Shown in pieces: positions 9,725-18,563 of a stretch of DNA of 64,000 bases. Below the pieces are notes generated by a model. The model made no database searches. It was not told the DNA's origin and was given only the letters and a program-made list of their open reading frames with translations. The first letter of the stretch is position 1; each line of letters starts with the position of its first letter. Position numbers and translations under genes: made by a program. This DNA is from Flammeovirgaceae bacterium UBA7330 (lineage in GTDB: Bacteria; Bacteroidota; Bacteroidia; Cytophagales; Cyclobacteriaceae), in NCBI GenBank assembly GCA_002471275.1, contig DKPQ01000014.1, positions 454,297 to 518,296 of the forward strand, read 5' to 3'.

Positions 9725-11398
9725 ATGATCAATAAAAATCCTTATATAGAAATACCAAGTGATGAAACTGCTTGTTGGGAAGGATGGGAGGATATTGGCA
9801 CGGTACTGAAATCCCGGATCCGTGAAATCCCAAAGAAGAAAGTCATCATTACCATTGAGTCTAATCTTGGGACCCACATAACTCCAAATATTCAGGCGCT
9901 AAAAGACGCCTTTTCTCCCAATGTTACCTGTAGAGCACGAAATATCTTCAAGACCTCCGAGCAGATACAAAAACTCACTGGCAGAAAAAGCAATGGGACT
10001 ACAAGTCTTTCTCATCCATCTTTTACCATAGAGGATTATTTTGACACTCAAAAGCTAGAAGGACTCAGAAAGAATATTGATTTTATTGAAGCAGGTGTAA
10101 TCCTGATCTATGGGATTGGAGCCTATAAAATATGCGAGCCGGATATTCTTATCTATTCCGACATCTCCAGGTGGGAGCAGGATCAACGGTTCAGGAGAGG
10201 GGAAATAGAAAATATCGGCTTGGGCAATCTTCAGGATTCGTACCAGGTAAAATCAAACTGGTTTCATTTTGTAGAGCGGAAGATTTGTGACAACATAAAG
10301 CGATCTGTGATCCATGATTGTGATTATTTCCTGGAAACAAATAACTGGCAGAAGCCAAAAATTGCTACGGGAGATATCATTAGAAAGGCATATGAATACA
10401 CCTATTCCCAGCCGTTTTTTAATGCCCCGTTTTTCGACCCTGAATTATGGGATGGGGAGAAAAAAGAACACAACAAACCTGATGATTTTAATTGGGGTTT
10501 TGACTGTAACCTAGACCGCAACAACGTATTATTTAAGTTTCGGAACATCTTGTTTGAATCCCCGGCTATTAATTTGATATTTTTTGATCCCATGAAAATA
10601 TTGGGTAAAAATGTTTTCAGAAAGTACGGGTTGGATTTCCCCATTAGATACAATTTCATTGACACACTGGATTTCGAGGATTTAAATCTTTATACATTCC
10701 CTGGTAGAGATCGTGTCAGGGACATCACTGATGGTTACTATCAGGACTCAGAATGTTATTATGCGATGGAATCCGGACCACAATCCGGTATTTCACTTGG
10801 CCTAAAACAAGGGATTTCTCCGGAATATTTTGAACAGGTCGCACTTGAGGCTAATTCTAAAAAATCGAAAAGAGACCTTAGAAAGCTATTGAATCGGATC
10901 GACATGAAAAAACATGACCATCTAATGATTCCCGACGAAATGCTTCATGATAAGGGAAATAATTTGATGATTCTGGCTATTTCTACAGCCTCTTCCATTC
11001 ATGAAATCTCATTGTTTTCTGAAGATTCTGAACCCTCGGAAATTCATCGTTTTTCAAATGCAGCTACTCGTCTTATTGATTCAAAAGATGAGCTGTTTAA
11101 CCTTACCCAGACGGTGGACTTTTATGGGGTCTCTGCTGAGCTATTGGGACCTACTTATCAGAGTGAATTTGATCTGATCAGATTCTATATCGACAAACCA
11201 TTGAAAATTTCCGGAGAAAACATGATCAATGTCCTTAACATGATAGATGGTCCGGAGACTAAAATTACCGGACAGTTTGCTCCGTTTACCGTTCACTATT
11301 CAGAAACATTTGTTGTCCCGGCAGGCGTCGACAGCTTTACCATCGAACCTGTGAATGGCAAAGTAGGATTTCTGATCAACAGAAGTAAACTGACTTAA
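9725..11398 (+). CDS. Class I phosphomannose-isomerase-like protein with degenerate metal site
   Basis: A 557-residue cytosolic-looking protein. The second half (about 225-557) resembles long-form class I mannose-6-phosphate isomerases: FFDPELWDG, then a cupin with FIDTLDFEDLNLYTFP, SECYYAMESGPQ, GISLGLKQGI, MIPDEMLHDKGNN, and a C-terminal YSETFVVPAG. The first half (about 35-215) resembles the kinase-like Rossmann domain that precedes the isomerase in such long forms but has no P-loop. Aligning by eye, two of four zinc ligands are lost: the Gln-x-His of the normal QxHP is Tyr323-x-Phe325, while Glu343 and His408 remain. It is probably not a normal isomerase and may be a sugar-phosphate sensor or a diverged enzyme. 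It is the last gene of the DeoR/GH92 operon, convergent with the next gene at 7 bases. Confidence 0.7.
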   Translation: MINKNPYIEIPSDETACWEGWEDIGTVLKSRIREIPKKKVIITIESNLGTHITPNIQALKDAFSPNVTCRARNIFKTSEQIQKLTGRKSNGTTSLSHPSFTIEDYFDTQKLEGLRKNIDFIEAGVILIYGIGAYKICEPDILIYSDISRWEQDQRFRRGEIENIGLGNLQDSYQVKSNWFHFVERKICDNIKRSVIHDCDYFLETNNWQKPKIATGDIIRKAYEYTYSQPFFNAPFFDPELWDGEKKEHNKPDDFNWGFDCNLDRNNVLFKFRNILFESPAINLIFFDPMKILGKNVFRKYGLDFPIRYNFIDTLDFEDLNLYTFPGRDRVRDITDGYYQDSECYYAMESGPQSGISLGLKQGISPEYFEQVALEANSKKSKRDLRKLLNRIDMKKHDHLMIPDEMLHDKGNNLMILAISTASSIHEISLFSEDSEPSEIHRFSNAATRLIDSKDELFNLTQTVDFYGVSAELLGPTYQSEFDLIRFYIDKPLKISGENMINVLNMIDGPETKITGQFAPFTVHYSETFVVPAGVDSFTIEPVNGKVGFLINRSKLT

Positions 11399-11405
11399 AG
11401 AAACA

Positions 11406-12515
11406 TTAAGGTGTCTGATAAATTGCTTTCTCCAGTTCTACCCAATGCTCAGGTGTCATTCGTTCAGGTGTAAAAAGGCAAATACCTGCTGCACCATTCT
11501 CCATCGATAGCCTGATGGCTTTTCCCAAATCTTCAGGAATCAAACCATGGTTTTCAGGGTCAGATGTTTTGGTCTCCGGATTGGGACAAATGAATAGTCC
11601 GCTAAACACGGGCTTATCTACTGAGGTAGTTGCTTCCTTAGTGACATCACCGATCCACTGTGTGTCTTCCAGGTAGAAATCATTGTAATTCATAGGAAAG
11701 AAGGCATCAAGATCCCATTTATCCCATTCCTGCCTCACAATTTTCTTAGCCACCGAATGTGGTCCGGGAAAAACCGCTGCATTGATCTCCTTTCCTTTTG
11801 ACCTGACTGAGGTTGCTAACCTGTTGACAATGTTGGTAATTAAATCATATCTGTACTGCTTCCATTCTTCTACTGTGCTTGGATCCTCCACGGATTTGAT
11901 GTCTATTCCAGTGTCTTCCATAAAACCATCCGTACAATCATCACAATAGCAATAGTCATACTGAGGATATTCACGGTCCATAACAAGTCCATATTTATCC
12001 CATAGTCCTCTCGCTAGAATTACATCAGGAAATCTGATGTAGTCAAGGTGGATGGCATCGACTTCTTCCACAGCAGCTATGTTTGAATACATGCTATCGA
12101 GAAAATGGAATGTTCCTGGCTTACTCGGACATAAAAACTTATAGTAATCCACATAAGCTGGTTTATCATAAGCCGACTCCCCAAGCCCATTGAATGCATA
12201 CCAGGTGGTATCGATACCTGGTTTAACTGATTGTACCATCGTTGGGATCCAGGTATGAAATCCAAGGCCGACTTCTTTGGCGATTTTCCCTACGCGAGTA
12301 TATACAGCAGGATCCTGACCTCCATTGTACATCAGCACATCAATGCCATGCTTTTTATAACCTTCAAATCGTGTTTTGATCTCAGCATCCGTCGCTTTGC
12401 CGGGACCACCTGTCCAGGCATAAACGGGGATTTTTCCCGGACCCGATTGCTCACTTGTCGGCGATGAACATGCAACTACCAACAACACAATAACCCATAT
12501 CGAAATGTATTTCAT
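11406..12515 (-). CDS. COG1649/GHL10-like putative glycoside hydrolase lipoprotein
   Basis: A 369-residue lipoprotein (signal MKYISIWVIVLLVVAC with Cys16 as the lipid site). The body looks like a TIM barrel of the glycosyl-hydrolase-like 10 group: VDAIHLDYIRFP with acidic residues on a strand end, WDKWDLDAFFPMNYND, and a final ICLFTPERMTPEHW. Related proteins act on peptidoglycan-like or other GlcNAc-containing glycans, but the substrate here is not evident. A Cys-rich patch (YCYCDDC, about 190-196) is unusual and could bind a metal. It lies 24 bases after the GH18 gene on the same strand, so the two are probably co-transcribed. Confidence 0.65.
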   Translation of the reverse strand: MKYISIWVIVLLVVACSSPTSEQSGPGKIPVYAWTGGPGKATDAEIKTRFEGYKKHGIDVLMYNGGQDPAVYTRVGKIAKEVGLGFHTWIPTMVQSVKPGIDTTWYAFNGLGESAYDKPAYVDYYKFLCPSKPGTFHFLDSMYSNIAAVEEVDAIHLDYIRFPDVILARGLWDKYGLVMDREYPQYDYCYCDDCTDGFMEDTGIDIKSVEDPSTVEEWKQYRYDLITNIVNRLATSVRSKGKEINAAVFPGPHSVAKKIVRQEWDKWDLDAFFPMNYNDFYLEDTQWIGDVTKEATTSVDKPVFSGLFICPNPETKTSDPENHGLIPEDLGKAIRLSMENGAAGICLFTPERMTPEHWVELEKAIYQTP

Positions 12516-12539
12516 TACCTAAATTTTTAAAATGATAAA

Positions 12540-13721
12540 CTATTTACTGGCTGCCTGATAGATGGCATCTAACAGACTTCCTTCTTCTTTGGTGTCATTG
12601 CCTAACTCCCAAAACATGATTCCTCCAAGACCTTTTTCGATGGTGTACTCTGTTTTTAATCTAACTGAAACAGTATCATCATAAGAAATCATGATGCTGT
12701 CCTTCGCATTGTACAGGTACGGAGCACTTGCATCTTCGTCCCAGTACCGAACGAAATTGGAGTCCGGTTCAAAAGCCTTTCGGATATGATGATAGGCACT
12801 CCACCCAATGTGAATGCCACTACTGAGCTGATAAAGTCCATTATTATCAGGCGGAACGCCCTTCCAGGCACGACCGTAAAAAGCGCCGCCAATCACAAGT
12901 TGGGTTGGATCAGCTCCCTGTTCTAATAGAAAATTGACAATCTTTTCCGCTGATCTTGGATTGGGATCTTTCAGTCTTCCAGCCTGATACAGGCTATCCA
13001 AATAATTTCCAAATGGTGTACCGGCAACTGCTTCGTAGCTCACCGCCCCCAGTGGAGTATGATGCCCGGTATAAATGGAATTACCACTCACCTGGTCATA
13101 GGTCATGATATTCATATAGTCCGCATATTTCATGACCTCGTCCAGCTCAATATGATCATAATACCGTTTCCATCCCGCAGAGGCAAAGGTCAGGGTCTGT
13201 GGTCTGCCGGTCTTATCCAAAGCTTCTCTCAGTCCTTTCATCACCTGGGTAAAATTTTCTTTGTCTTCCGGACGTGCCATAGTTCCAGCCCCAGAGATGC
13301 CGGGATATTCCCAATCTATATCGATCCCGTCTAGCTGGTATTCCTCTACAAACTCAAAAGCACTTTGAATAAACTTGTCTCTACTTTCCGGTGTAAGGGC
13401 CATATCAGAAAAGCCATCAGCTCCCCATCCTCCGCAGGCGATCATCACCTTCAGCTCAGGGTTTCTGGATTTTTGTTCAACCAACTGCTTAAGTTTTAGT
13501 CCAGCCGTTTCCGGGTTTCTAAATTTCATCTCACCATCGATCACATTAGTGAAAGAATAGATGATATGGGTAAGCTTCTCTACCGGGATTTTTGTGGGTT
13601 GATAATCCCGTTCGGCAACGTAGTATGCCATCACCACAGGCCTAGTCTTTTTTGATCCTTTCTCTGTTGATGGACTACACGAAATAACAAAAATTGTTAT
13701 CAGCAGAAGTAATACTCTCAT
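12540..13721 (-). CDS. GH18 family chitinase-type lipoprotein
   Basis: A 393-residue lipoprotein (lipobox near Cys15). The GH18 motif DGIDIDWEYP spans residues 131-140, giving Glu138 as the catalytic acid with the two upstream aspartates present. The SxGG-like motif is CGGWG (96-100). YDQVSG and a final FWELGND fit the substrate-assisted barrel, and the AFYGRAW stretch fits a chitinase insertion domain. The enzyme hydrolyses beta-1,4 bonds between GlcNAc units: chitin-type oligomers, or the chitobiose core of N-glycans if it works as an endo-beta-N-acetylglucosaminidase. The multi-motif pattern is closer to chitinases. It is followed by the COG1649-like lipoprotein gene and preceded by DUF1080 with a 127-base gap. 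Confidence 0.9.
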   Translation of the reverse strand: MRVLLLLITIFVISCSPSTEKGSKKTRPVVMAYYVAERDYQPTKIPVEKLTHIIYSFTNVIDGEMKFRNPETAGLKLKQLVEQKSRNPELKVMIACGGWGADGFSDMALTPESRDKFIQSAFEFVEEYQLDGIDIDWEYPGISGAGTMARPEDKENFTQVMKGLREALDKTGRPQTLTFASAGWKRYYDHIELDEVMKYADYMNIMTYDQVSGNSIYTGHHTPLGAVSYEAVAGTPFGNYLDSLYQAGRLKDPNPRSAEKIVNFLLEQGADPTQLVIGGAFYGRAWKGVPPDNNGLYQLSSGIHIGWSAYHHIRKAFEPDSNFVRYWDEDASAPYLYNAKDSIMISYDDTVSVRLKTEYTIEKGLGGIMFWELGNDTKEEGSLLDAIYQAASK

Positions 13722-13848
13722 AGGGTTGATTAAGCTTGATTAGAAATTCAAATTAATTAATTTCTATGCAAACCTATATTCAAACCTTAAGGTTTTCAAT
13801 AATATGCTAAAATCTTTGTGAAATATGAAATCTGCAGATGATGGGAAA

Positions 13849-14547
13849 TCAAGGCAATTCAATCACCTTCAGATTCCTGAAATGAATCTCGGCACCTTCC
13901 GACTCAAGGCACATGTAGCCTTCGCGTTGAGTGGACTGGTTGATGCCGTTTACGAACTTGCCATTGACGGAAAGTTTGATCTCACCATCCACACAGACCA
14001 CATCGTAAGTATTCCATTCGCCTCGAGGCTTGCAGCGGTTTTCGATGGATTTGCTTCGTTCCCCCCGGGGATTATCCGGTACGATTTTCACTCCACCCAC
14101 ACCAAATAGCTCACCATGTACATACGCTATCGGAGGCTTTTTCCCATCTCTGGTATTGAGGTTCACCCAATCCAGCTCGAGCATCTGTACCTCCACTCCA
14201 TCAGGTAGTCTGTTTTCACCTGGCTCTGCTTTGCTCCACATAAACATCCCGGAGTTACCCCCCGGCTCCATATGACGCCACTCTACATGTAGGATGTAGT
14301 TCCGGTATTTTTTGGCGCTGCGGACCACTCCGATGGGATTCCCAAAGCAAACCAGGATGCTGTCCCGGTGCTCCCATGTTGCCTTCTCGGTATTGACATT
14401 ATGCCACCGGATCATTTCCGGCTTTTGATCATCCAGCTCTATGGCTTTACTCAGGGGAATTACCTCACCAAACTCAAACAAAAAATCCTGGGCATGTACG
14501 TACCCAAAGCAAAGCATTATTAACAATGCTATTAGATATTGACGCAT
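13849..14547 (-). CDS. DUF1080 protein (3-keto-disaccharide hydrolase type)
   Basis: A 232-residue secreted protein (signal peptide about 1-19, ending VHA). It forms a single concanavalin-like beta sandwich of the DUF1080 family: YRNYILHVEWRHMEPGGNSG, then GVEVQMLELD, EWNTYDVVCVDGEI and a final EGAEIHFRNLKVIEL. Characterised members cleave 3-keto-glycosides after a dehydrogenase has oxidised C3 of the sugar. Its start is 12 bases after the stop of a Gfo/Idh/MocA dehydrogenase gene on the same strand, the expected partner of that pathway. The natural substrate cannot be read from the sequence. Confidence 0.88.
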   Translation of the reverse strand: MRQYLIALLIMLCFGYVHAQDFLFEFGEVIPLSKAIELDDQKPEMIRWHNVNTEKATWEHRDSILVCFGNPIGVVRSAKKYRNYILHVEWRHMEPGGNSGMFMWSKAEPGENRLPDGVEVQMLELDWVNLNTRDGKKPPIAYVHGELFGVGGVKIVPDNPRGERSKSIENRCKPRGEWNTYDVVCVDGEIKLSVNGKFVNGINQSTQREGYMCLESEGAEIHFRNLKVIELP

Positions 14548-14559
14548 AGTAAAATAAAA

Positions 14560-15855
14560 TTAATAGATCAAGGAAGCTTTTGTGATACCCGGAATGGCCA
14601 CATCCGAACCCTTCCATTTCAGATCCCAGTCATAATCATTGATATCAGGACCTAACTTGATATCGGAATTGATCGCCTCCTCCCAGGTGATCTCCTGACC
14701 ACTGTAAGCCACCATCCTGCCGAGGACGGCTAACATTGAGCTATTGGCCATCCAGAAACCGTCATTTTTTGGTTGCCCGCTCCGGATGGCAGCAAAAAAC
14801 TCGTCATGTTCGGTCTGGTACATGTTGTTCTTATCTCCCCTGAATTGCCATGCGTTTTTGCCGGTAATACTCAAGTTCCTTCCCATCTGCAATTGAGCCT
14901 GACCATCTGACCCAAATACGTCCACTGTGTTTCGGTTTCTACACCCCGCCATCTGACGGGTGAAATGACTGGCTCGCACACCATCTTCATATTCAAATTC
15001 AATGGCAAAGTGGTCATAAATATTTCCGTAAACCGGATCTGCTCTTTTCTGTCTCCCCCCATTTCCAATGGCTCTGATTGGCGTCTTATCTCCCATGGCC
15101 CAGGCCATCAGGTCCAGACTATGGACAGACTGCTCAGTAATAAAGTCTCCAGACAGCCAATCATAGTATAACCAATTCCTCAATTGATACTCCATATCAG
15201 TCCAGCCCGTTTCTCTGGGCTTTGACCATAACTCACCTCCAAACCTGAATGTGGTCAGACTCCTGATCTCTCCAATGTCTCCCCTGTGGATCCGCTCAAA
15301 TATTGCACGGTTGCTATTGTCGTATCGGTAACAAAAGCCGCTCAGTATAGAGAGTTTCTTAGATTCCGCTTCTTTAGCTGCCTCAATCACTTTTCTTACA
15401 CCAGGTGCATCAACAGCCACAGGCTTTTCACAAAATGCGTGTTTACCCGCAGCAATGGCTGCCTTCAGATGATCTGGCCTGAAACAGGGAGGGGTAGTAA
15501 GCAACACAACATCAACAGCATCAATAACTTTTTTGTAGGCATCAAAACCCACGTACTTATGTCTGTCATCTACCTTCAGTTTATCGGGAACCTCCTGCTG
15601 CAACGACATATAAGAGTTGTCCAGCCGGTCTTTAAATATGTCCCCCATCGCCACCAGTTCAGCATTGGGATCGGCATTTACCGCCTGGACAGCAGCACCG
15701 GTACCTCGGCCTCCACAGCCAACCAATCCAACTTTCAATGTTTTAGCTGTTACCTGTTCAGATTGTCCCGAAAGGTTAGTGGTGGGCAGGATAGCTGCAC
15801 CCAATGCTACAGCCCCTGAGGATTTAATAAAGTCTCTTCTGGATTTACGATTCAT
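14560..15855 (-). CDS. Gfo/Idh/MocA family oxidoreductase, Tat-exported
   Basis: About 431 residues from the ATG at 15855, which places a Tat signal (SRRDFIKSSGAVALGAA) at the N-terminus; an earlier in-frame ATG at 15918 would bury this signal and is rejected. The Rossmann fold begins LKVGLVGCGGRGTGAA and carries the FCEKPVA motif with the catalytic Lys of the family. The C-terminal beta domain includes EQSVHSLDLMAWAMGD. Such exported dehydrogenases oxidise or reduce sugars with tightly bound NAD(P), often at C3. Together with the DUF1080 protein directly downstream it should form a periplasmic 3-keto-sugar pathway. Confidence 0.9.
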   Translation of the reverse strand: MNRKSRRDFIKSSGAVALGAAILPTTNLSGQSEQVTAKTLKVGLVGCGGRGTGAAVQAVNADPNAELVAMGDIFKDRLDNSYMSLQQEVPDKLKVDDRHKYVGFDAYKKVIDAVDVVLLTTPPCFRPDHLKAAIAAGKHAFCEKPVAVDAPGVRKVIEAAKEAESKKLSILSGFCYRYDNSNRAIFERIHRGDIGEIRSLTTFRFGGELWSKPRETGWTDMEYQLRNWLYYDWLSGDFITEQSVHSLDLMAWAMGDKTPIRAIGNGGRQKRADPVYGNIYDHFAIEFEYEDGVRASHFTRQMAGCRNRNTVDVFGSDGQAQLQMGRNLSITGKNAWQFRGDKNNMYQTEHDEFFAAIRSGQPKNDGFWMANSSMLAVLGRMVAYSGQEITWEEAINSDIKLGPDINDYDWDLKWKGSDVAIPGITKASLIY

Positions 15856-16033
15856 TTCTTGTGGGTTTGGGTCAAACGTGAAGAGTAAATATACAAAAGA
15901 CTCCAGGAAGCCACCCAAAATATCAACGTTCTTATATTACTCAAATATGTATTTAATATTAATGAATTGTTAAGAACTCAAAATATTCATAATATTGATT
16001 TTTCATTTTTCTAAGCACAATCAATCGTTCTTC

Positions 16034-17221
16034 GTGGAGATCAATTCCTTTTCTTCCAAAATATGCATAGTGGCTCTATTGAGTTTGTTTTATGTAGATA
16101 CCCCAAAATCTCAAAGTTTTTCAGTAGACACTTTTGGTGAGGGATTGTATATTAAAGCAGCGGATTCCAGCTTTGCAACTCGCTTCGGGCTTCGATTTCA
16201 AACCCTCTATAGTGGTACCCAGGACCTGGATAATTCGGAATGGAGTGAAAGTTTTTTAATCAGGAGATACAGGTTAAAATTTGATGGGTATGCGATTGAT
16301 CCAAGGATTGTATATAAGATAGAGTTGGGTCTCTCAAACAGGGATACACGGGCTGGCGCGATCCCTGAAAGTGGCGAGACAGCTAGTATCATACTGGATG
16401 CTGTCATCAAATGGAACTTTGCCGGTAACTGGGTTTTGTGGGCGGGTCAAACAAAGCTACCCGGCAACCGGGAAAGGGTCATTTCCTCACAAAACATGCA
16501 ATTTGTAGACCGAAGCCTTGTGAATGCGTCCTTTACCCTTGACCGGGATATTGGCATTCAAATACATCATATGTTTAATATCAACAGACTACTCATTAAG
16601 CATGCTGTTGCCATTTCGGAGGGAAATGGAAGAAATCTAATTGCCGATAATCCCAAGTCAGGAAGAGAATATACTGGTAGGTTGGAATTTCTACCCATGG
16701 GTGCTTTTACCAACAAAGGTGATTACTTTGGTTCGGACCTGATGAGGGAACCCATCCCAAAATTATCCATTGGCATCACAGGAGACTATAATAGCAACGC
16801 GGCCAGATCACGGGGAAACCTCGGTTCTTTTTTGATAGATACTACCGGAGAAGCTACCTATCTTTCATCCAACCTGGCTACCGTCATGGTCGATGGGATC
16901 TTTAAATACAGGGGTCTATCAATTAGTTCTGAATATACTTATCGGGATGCCTCCAATAGAAAAGAAGGTTATGGATACGGCAGTGGGATCTTTGGAGCCA
17001 TTGGGTACTTGTTTCCATCAAACTTTGAGATTGCCGGGCGGTACACCCAGGTTAACCCGATATCATCCATGAGCTCTATCAGCTCCTCAAGAGAATACAC
17101 TTTGGGTTTTTCATGGTATATCAGCAATCACGACCTAAAGATCCAAAGTGATCTTTCTCACCTGACCAGTGATTCTCAGGAGTTTATCGTTTTCCGCCTT
17201 CAGTGTGAGTTGGCGATTTAA
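16034..17221 (+). CDS. Phosphate-selective porin O/P family outer membrane protein
   Basis: An outer membrane beta-barrel of the OprO/OprP family: FGLRFQTLYSG, IRRYRLKFDGYAIDPRIVYK, a KWNFAGNWVLWAGQTKLP strand pair and an even run of amphipathic strands to the C-terminus. The start is uncertain. The frame is open from a TTG at 15995, but a GTG at 16034 gives a compact signal peptide (about 28 residues, hydrophobic core ICIVALLSLFYV), so I prefer it. The family forms passive pores for anions or other solutes. It stands alone on the plus strand after a divergent spacer from the Gfo/Idh gene, so the substrate is open. Confidence 0.8.
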   Translation: MEINSFSSKICIVALLSLFYVDTPKSQSFSVDTFGEGLYIKAADSSFATRFGLRFQTLYSGTQDLDNSEWSESFLIRRYRLKFDGYAIDPRIVYKIELGLSNRDTRAGAIPESGETASIILDAVIKWNFAGNWVLWAGQTKLPGNRERVISSQNMQFVDRSLVNASFTLDRDIGIQIHHMFNINRLLIKHAVAISEGNGRNLIADNPKSGREYTGRLEFLPMGAFTNKGDYFGSDLMREPIPKLSIGITGDYNSNAARSRGNLGSFLIDTTGEATYLSSNLATVMVDGIFKYRGLSISSEYTYRDASNRKEGYGYGSGIFGAIGYLFPSNFEIAGRYTQVNPISSMSSISSSREYTLGFSWYISNHDLKIQSDLSHLTSDSQEFIVFRLQCELAI

Positions 17222-17304
17222 ACATTTCTTTTAAGTGAGCCCTGTACATTTGAATTATTTGGAAAAGCATTCTATCATTATCCGCAAATTCAACAGTAAC
17301 CACA

Positions 17305-17904
17305 TTGGAAATCCAATACCTTTTTGAACTATTCGGAACTTACTTCTTTGCCATCTCAGGTGCATTGGCACTAAAAGACAAGGAACCTGATTGGTTTGCC
17401 GCCACTTTTACAGGATTCATCACCGCAATAGGCGGCGGTACTTTAAGAGATGTGCTGCTCGACAGTTATCCACTGGTATGGATAAGCGATATCGCTTTTC
17501 TTTATGCCATTTTATTGGGTGTGCTCACCACATTTTTCTTTCACCGGACTGTGTATAAGTTGAAAAAGACACTGATGCTTTTTGACAGCCTGGGCATATC
17601 TTTCTTTACGATCCTAGGTGTTGAAAAAGCTATTTCACTAGGATTTCGACCTGAGATAGCCGCCATCATGGGAATGTTTAGCGGAGTGATGGGAGGGGTG
17701 ATTAGAGATACCCTGACCAATGAAGTACCGATCATTTTCAGAAAGGAAATCTATGCCACAGCCTGCCTGGCTGGTGCGGGGTGCTACCTGATATTAGATT
17801 CACACATATTGAGACAATGGAATCTGGTCCTTTCAATCTTATTGATTGTTGTCATCAGACTCCTGGCAGTATACAAAGGACTCACGTTGCCCAGATTGAA
17901 GTAA
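17305..17904 (+). CDS. Trimeric intracellular cation channel (TRIC/UPF0126) family protein
   Basis: A 199-residue inner membrane protein with seven predicted helices made of two repeats, the TRIC (YadS/YicG) layout. Each repeat has the glycine-rich GGGxxRD signature: AIGGGTLRDVLLD (about 41-53) and GVMGGVIRDTLTNEVP (about 131-146). TRIC proteins form K+-permeable homotrimers; bacterial roles are little known. The start codon is a TTG at 17305 with no nearby in-frame ATG. Its 3' end overlaps by 23 bases a possible small convergent reading frame. Confidence 0.9.
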   Translation: MEIQYLFELFGTYFFAISGALALKDKEPDWFAATFTGFITAIGGGTLRDVLLDSYPLVWISDIAFLYAILLGVLTTFFFHRTVYKLKKTLMLFDSLGISFFTILGVEKAISLGFRPEIAAIMGMFSGVMGGVIRDTLTNEVPIIFRKEIYATACLAGAGCYLILDSHILRQWNLVLSILLIVVIRLLAVYKGLTLPRLK

Positions 17905-18049
17905 TGCACATATCGCCGGGCAGCAAAGGAAAGCTCATGTTGACAAATCTCTTTGATTTATCATTCCATTTGAGCGCTTCGGCTGTGTAAAAACCGTCCA
18001 CCGAGTCATTTTTACTCACCTCATTGAAAATAAAAGTGACTTTAAACAT
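17882..18049 (-). CDS. Possible small protein of 55 residues
   Basis: On the reverse strand an ATG at 18049 opens 55 codons ending in TGA at 17882. The product begins MFKVTFIFNEVSKNDSVDGF and has balanced, protein-like composition (mixed charge, aromatic residues, no low-complexity run). It fills an otherwise empty gap between the TRIC gene and the GreA/B-domain gene and overlaps the TRIC stop. I recognise no family. It could be a chance frame. Confidence 0.35.
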   Translation of the reverse strand: MFKVTFIFNEVSKNDSVDGFYTAEALKWNDKSKRFVNMSFPLLPGDMCITSIWAT

Positions 18050-18111
18050 GTTCTAAGCACTTTTTTTCTGGCACACTTAGTGTTTGATCAACTCATCATT
18101 TTAAATGTGTA

Positions 18112-18516
18112 ATGAAAAAAATAGTAACTATTCCGGATTACGAACGGCTATTGGCCAGACGTTATTATGCGCTATTGCATGCCAAAATGCCCGAGATTGT
18201 TGAGCATTTCTTTTGTGAGTTGATGTATGCACAGCTTTTGGAACAAACAAAAATATCCGAGAGCGTAATTACGATGAACAGCAAAGTGCTATTGAAAGAA
18301 ATGAGATTTGGGAGGCAAATTGAGCTCATTGTTACTTATCCCGAGGAAGCCAATGATCATGAGAGGAAAGTTTCAGTATTTTCTACCATCGGTTCGGCTC
18401 TACTTGGGAGGAATGCGGGTGACCGGGTCTCGTGGAAAATAAAGGATAGGGTAGCAGAATTTGAAATTCTCAAAGTGACCTATCAACCCGAAGCTGTAGG
18501 CGATTATGACCTATAA
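18112..18516 (+). CDS. GreA/GreB C-terminal domain protein (Rnk-like)
   Basis: A 134-residue protein whose second half (about 52-130) is the FKBP-like C-terminal domain of transcript cleavage factors: MNSKVLLKEM, RQIELIVTYP, STIGSALLGRNAGDRVSW and FEILKV. The N-terminal part is a short helical region, not the long coiled coil with the acidic tip needed for RNA cleavage. It may bind RNA polymerase at the secondary channel without cleavage activity, as Rnk does. It stands alone, with a strong hairpin just downstream. Confidence 0.85.
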   Translation: MKKIVTIPDYERLLARRYYALLHAKMPEIVEHFFCELMYAQLLEQTKISESVITMNSKVLLKEMRFGRQIELIVTYPEEANDHERKVSVFSTIGSALLGRNAGDRVSWKIKDRVAEFEILKVTYQPEAVGDYDL

Positions 18517-18526
18517 GCAATTTTGG

Positions 18527-18563
18527 ATGGGTACCATGACTGATTTAGAGTCATGGCACCCAT
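18527..18563 (+). terminator. Hairpin terminator after the GreA/B-domain gene
   Basis: Arms 18527-18540 and 18550-18563 form a 14-bp stem with one mismatch around a 9-base loop, beginning 11 bases after the stop codon. The T-run that follows is short, so termination may be partial. The rest of the gap to 18874 shows only a possible -7 box and an unsupported 39-codon frame. Confidence 0.55.

Noticed and set aside
15286..15819. 177-codon plus-strand frame
   Set aside because: It is antisense to the Gfo/Idh/MocA dehydrogenase; His/Arg/Cys-rich composition looks like a shadow.
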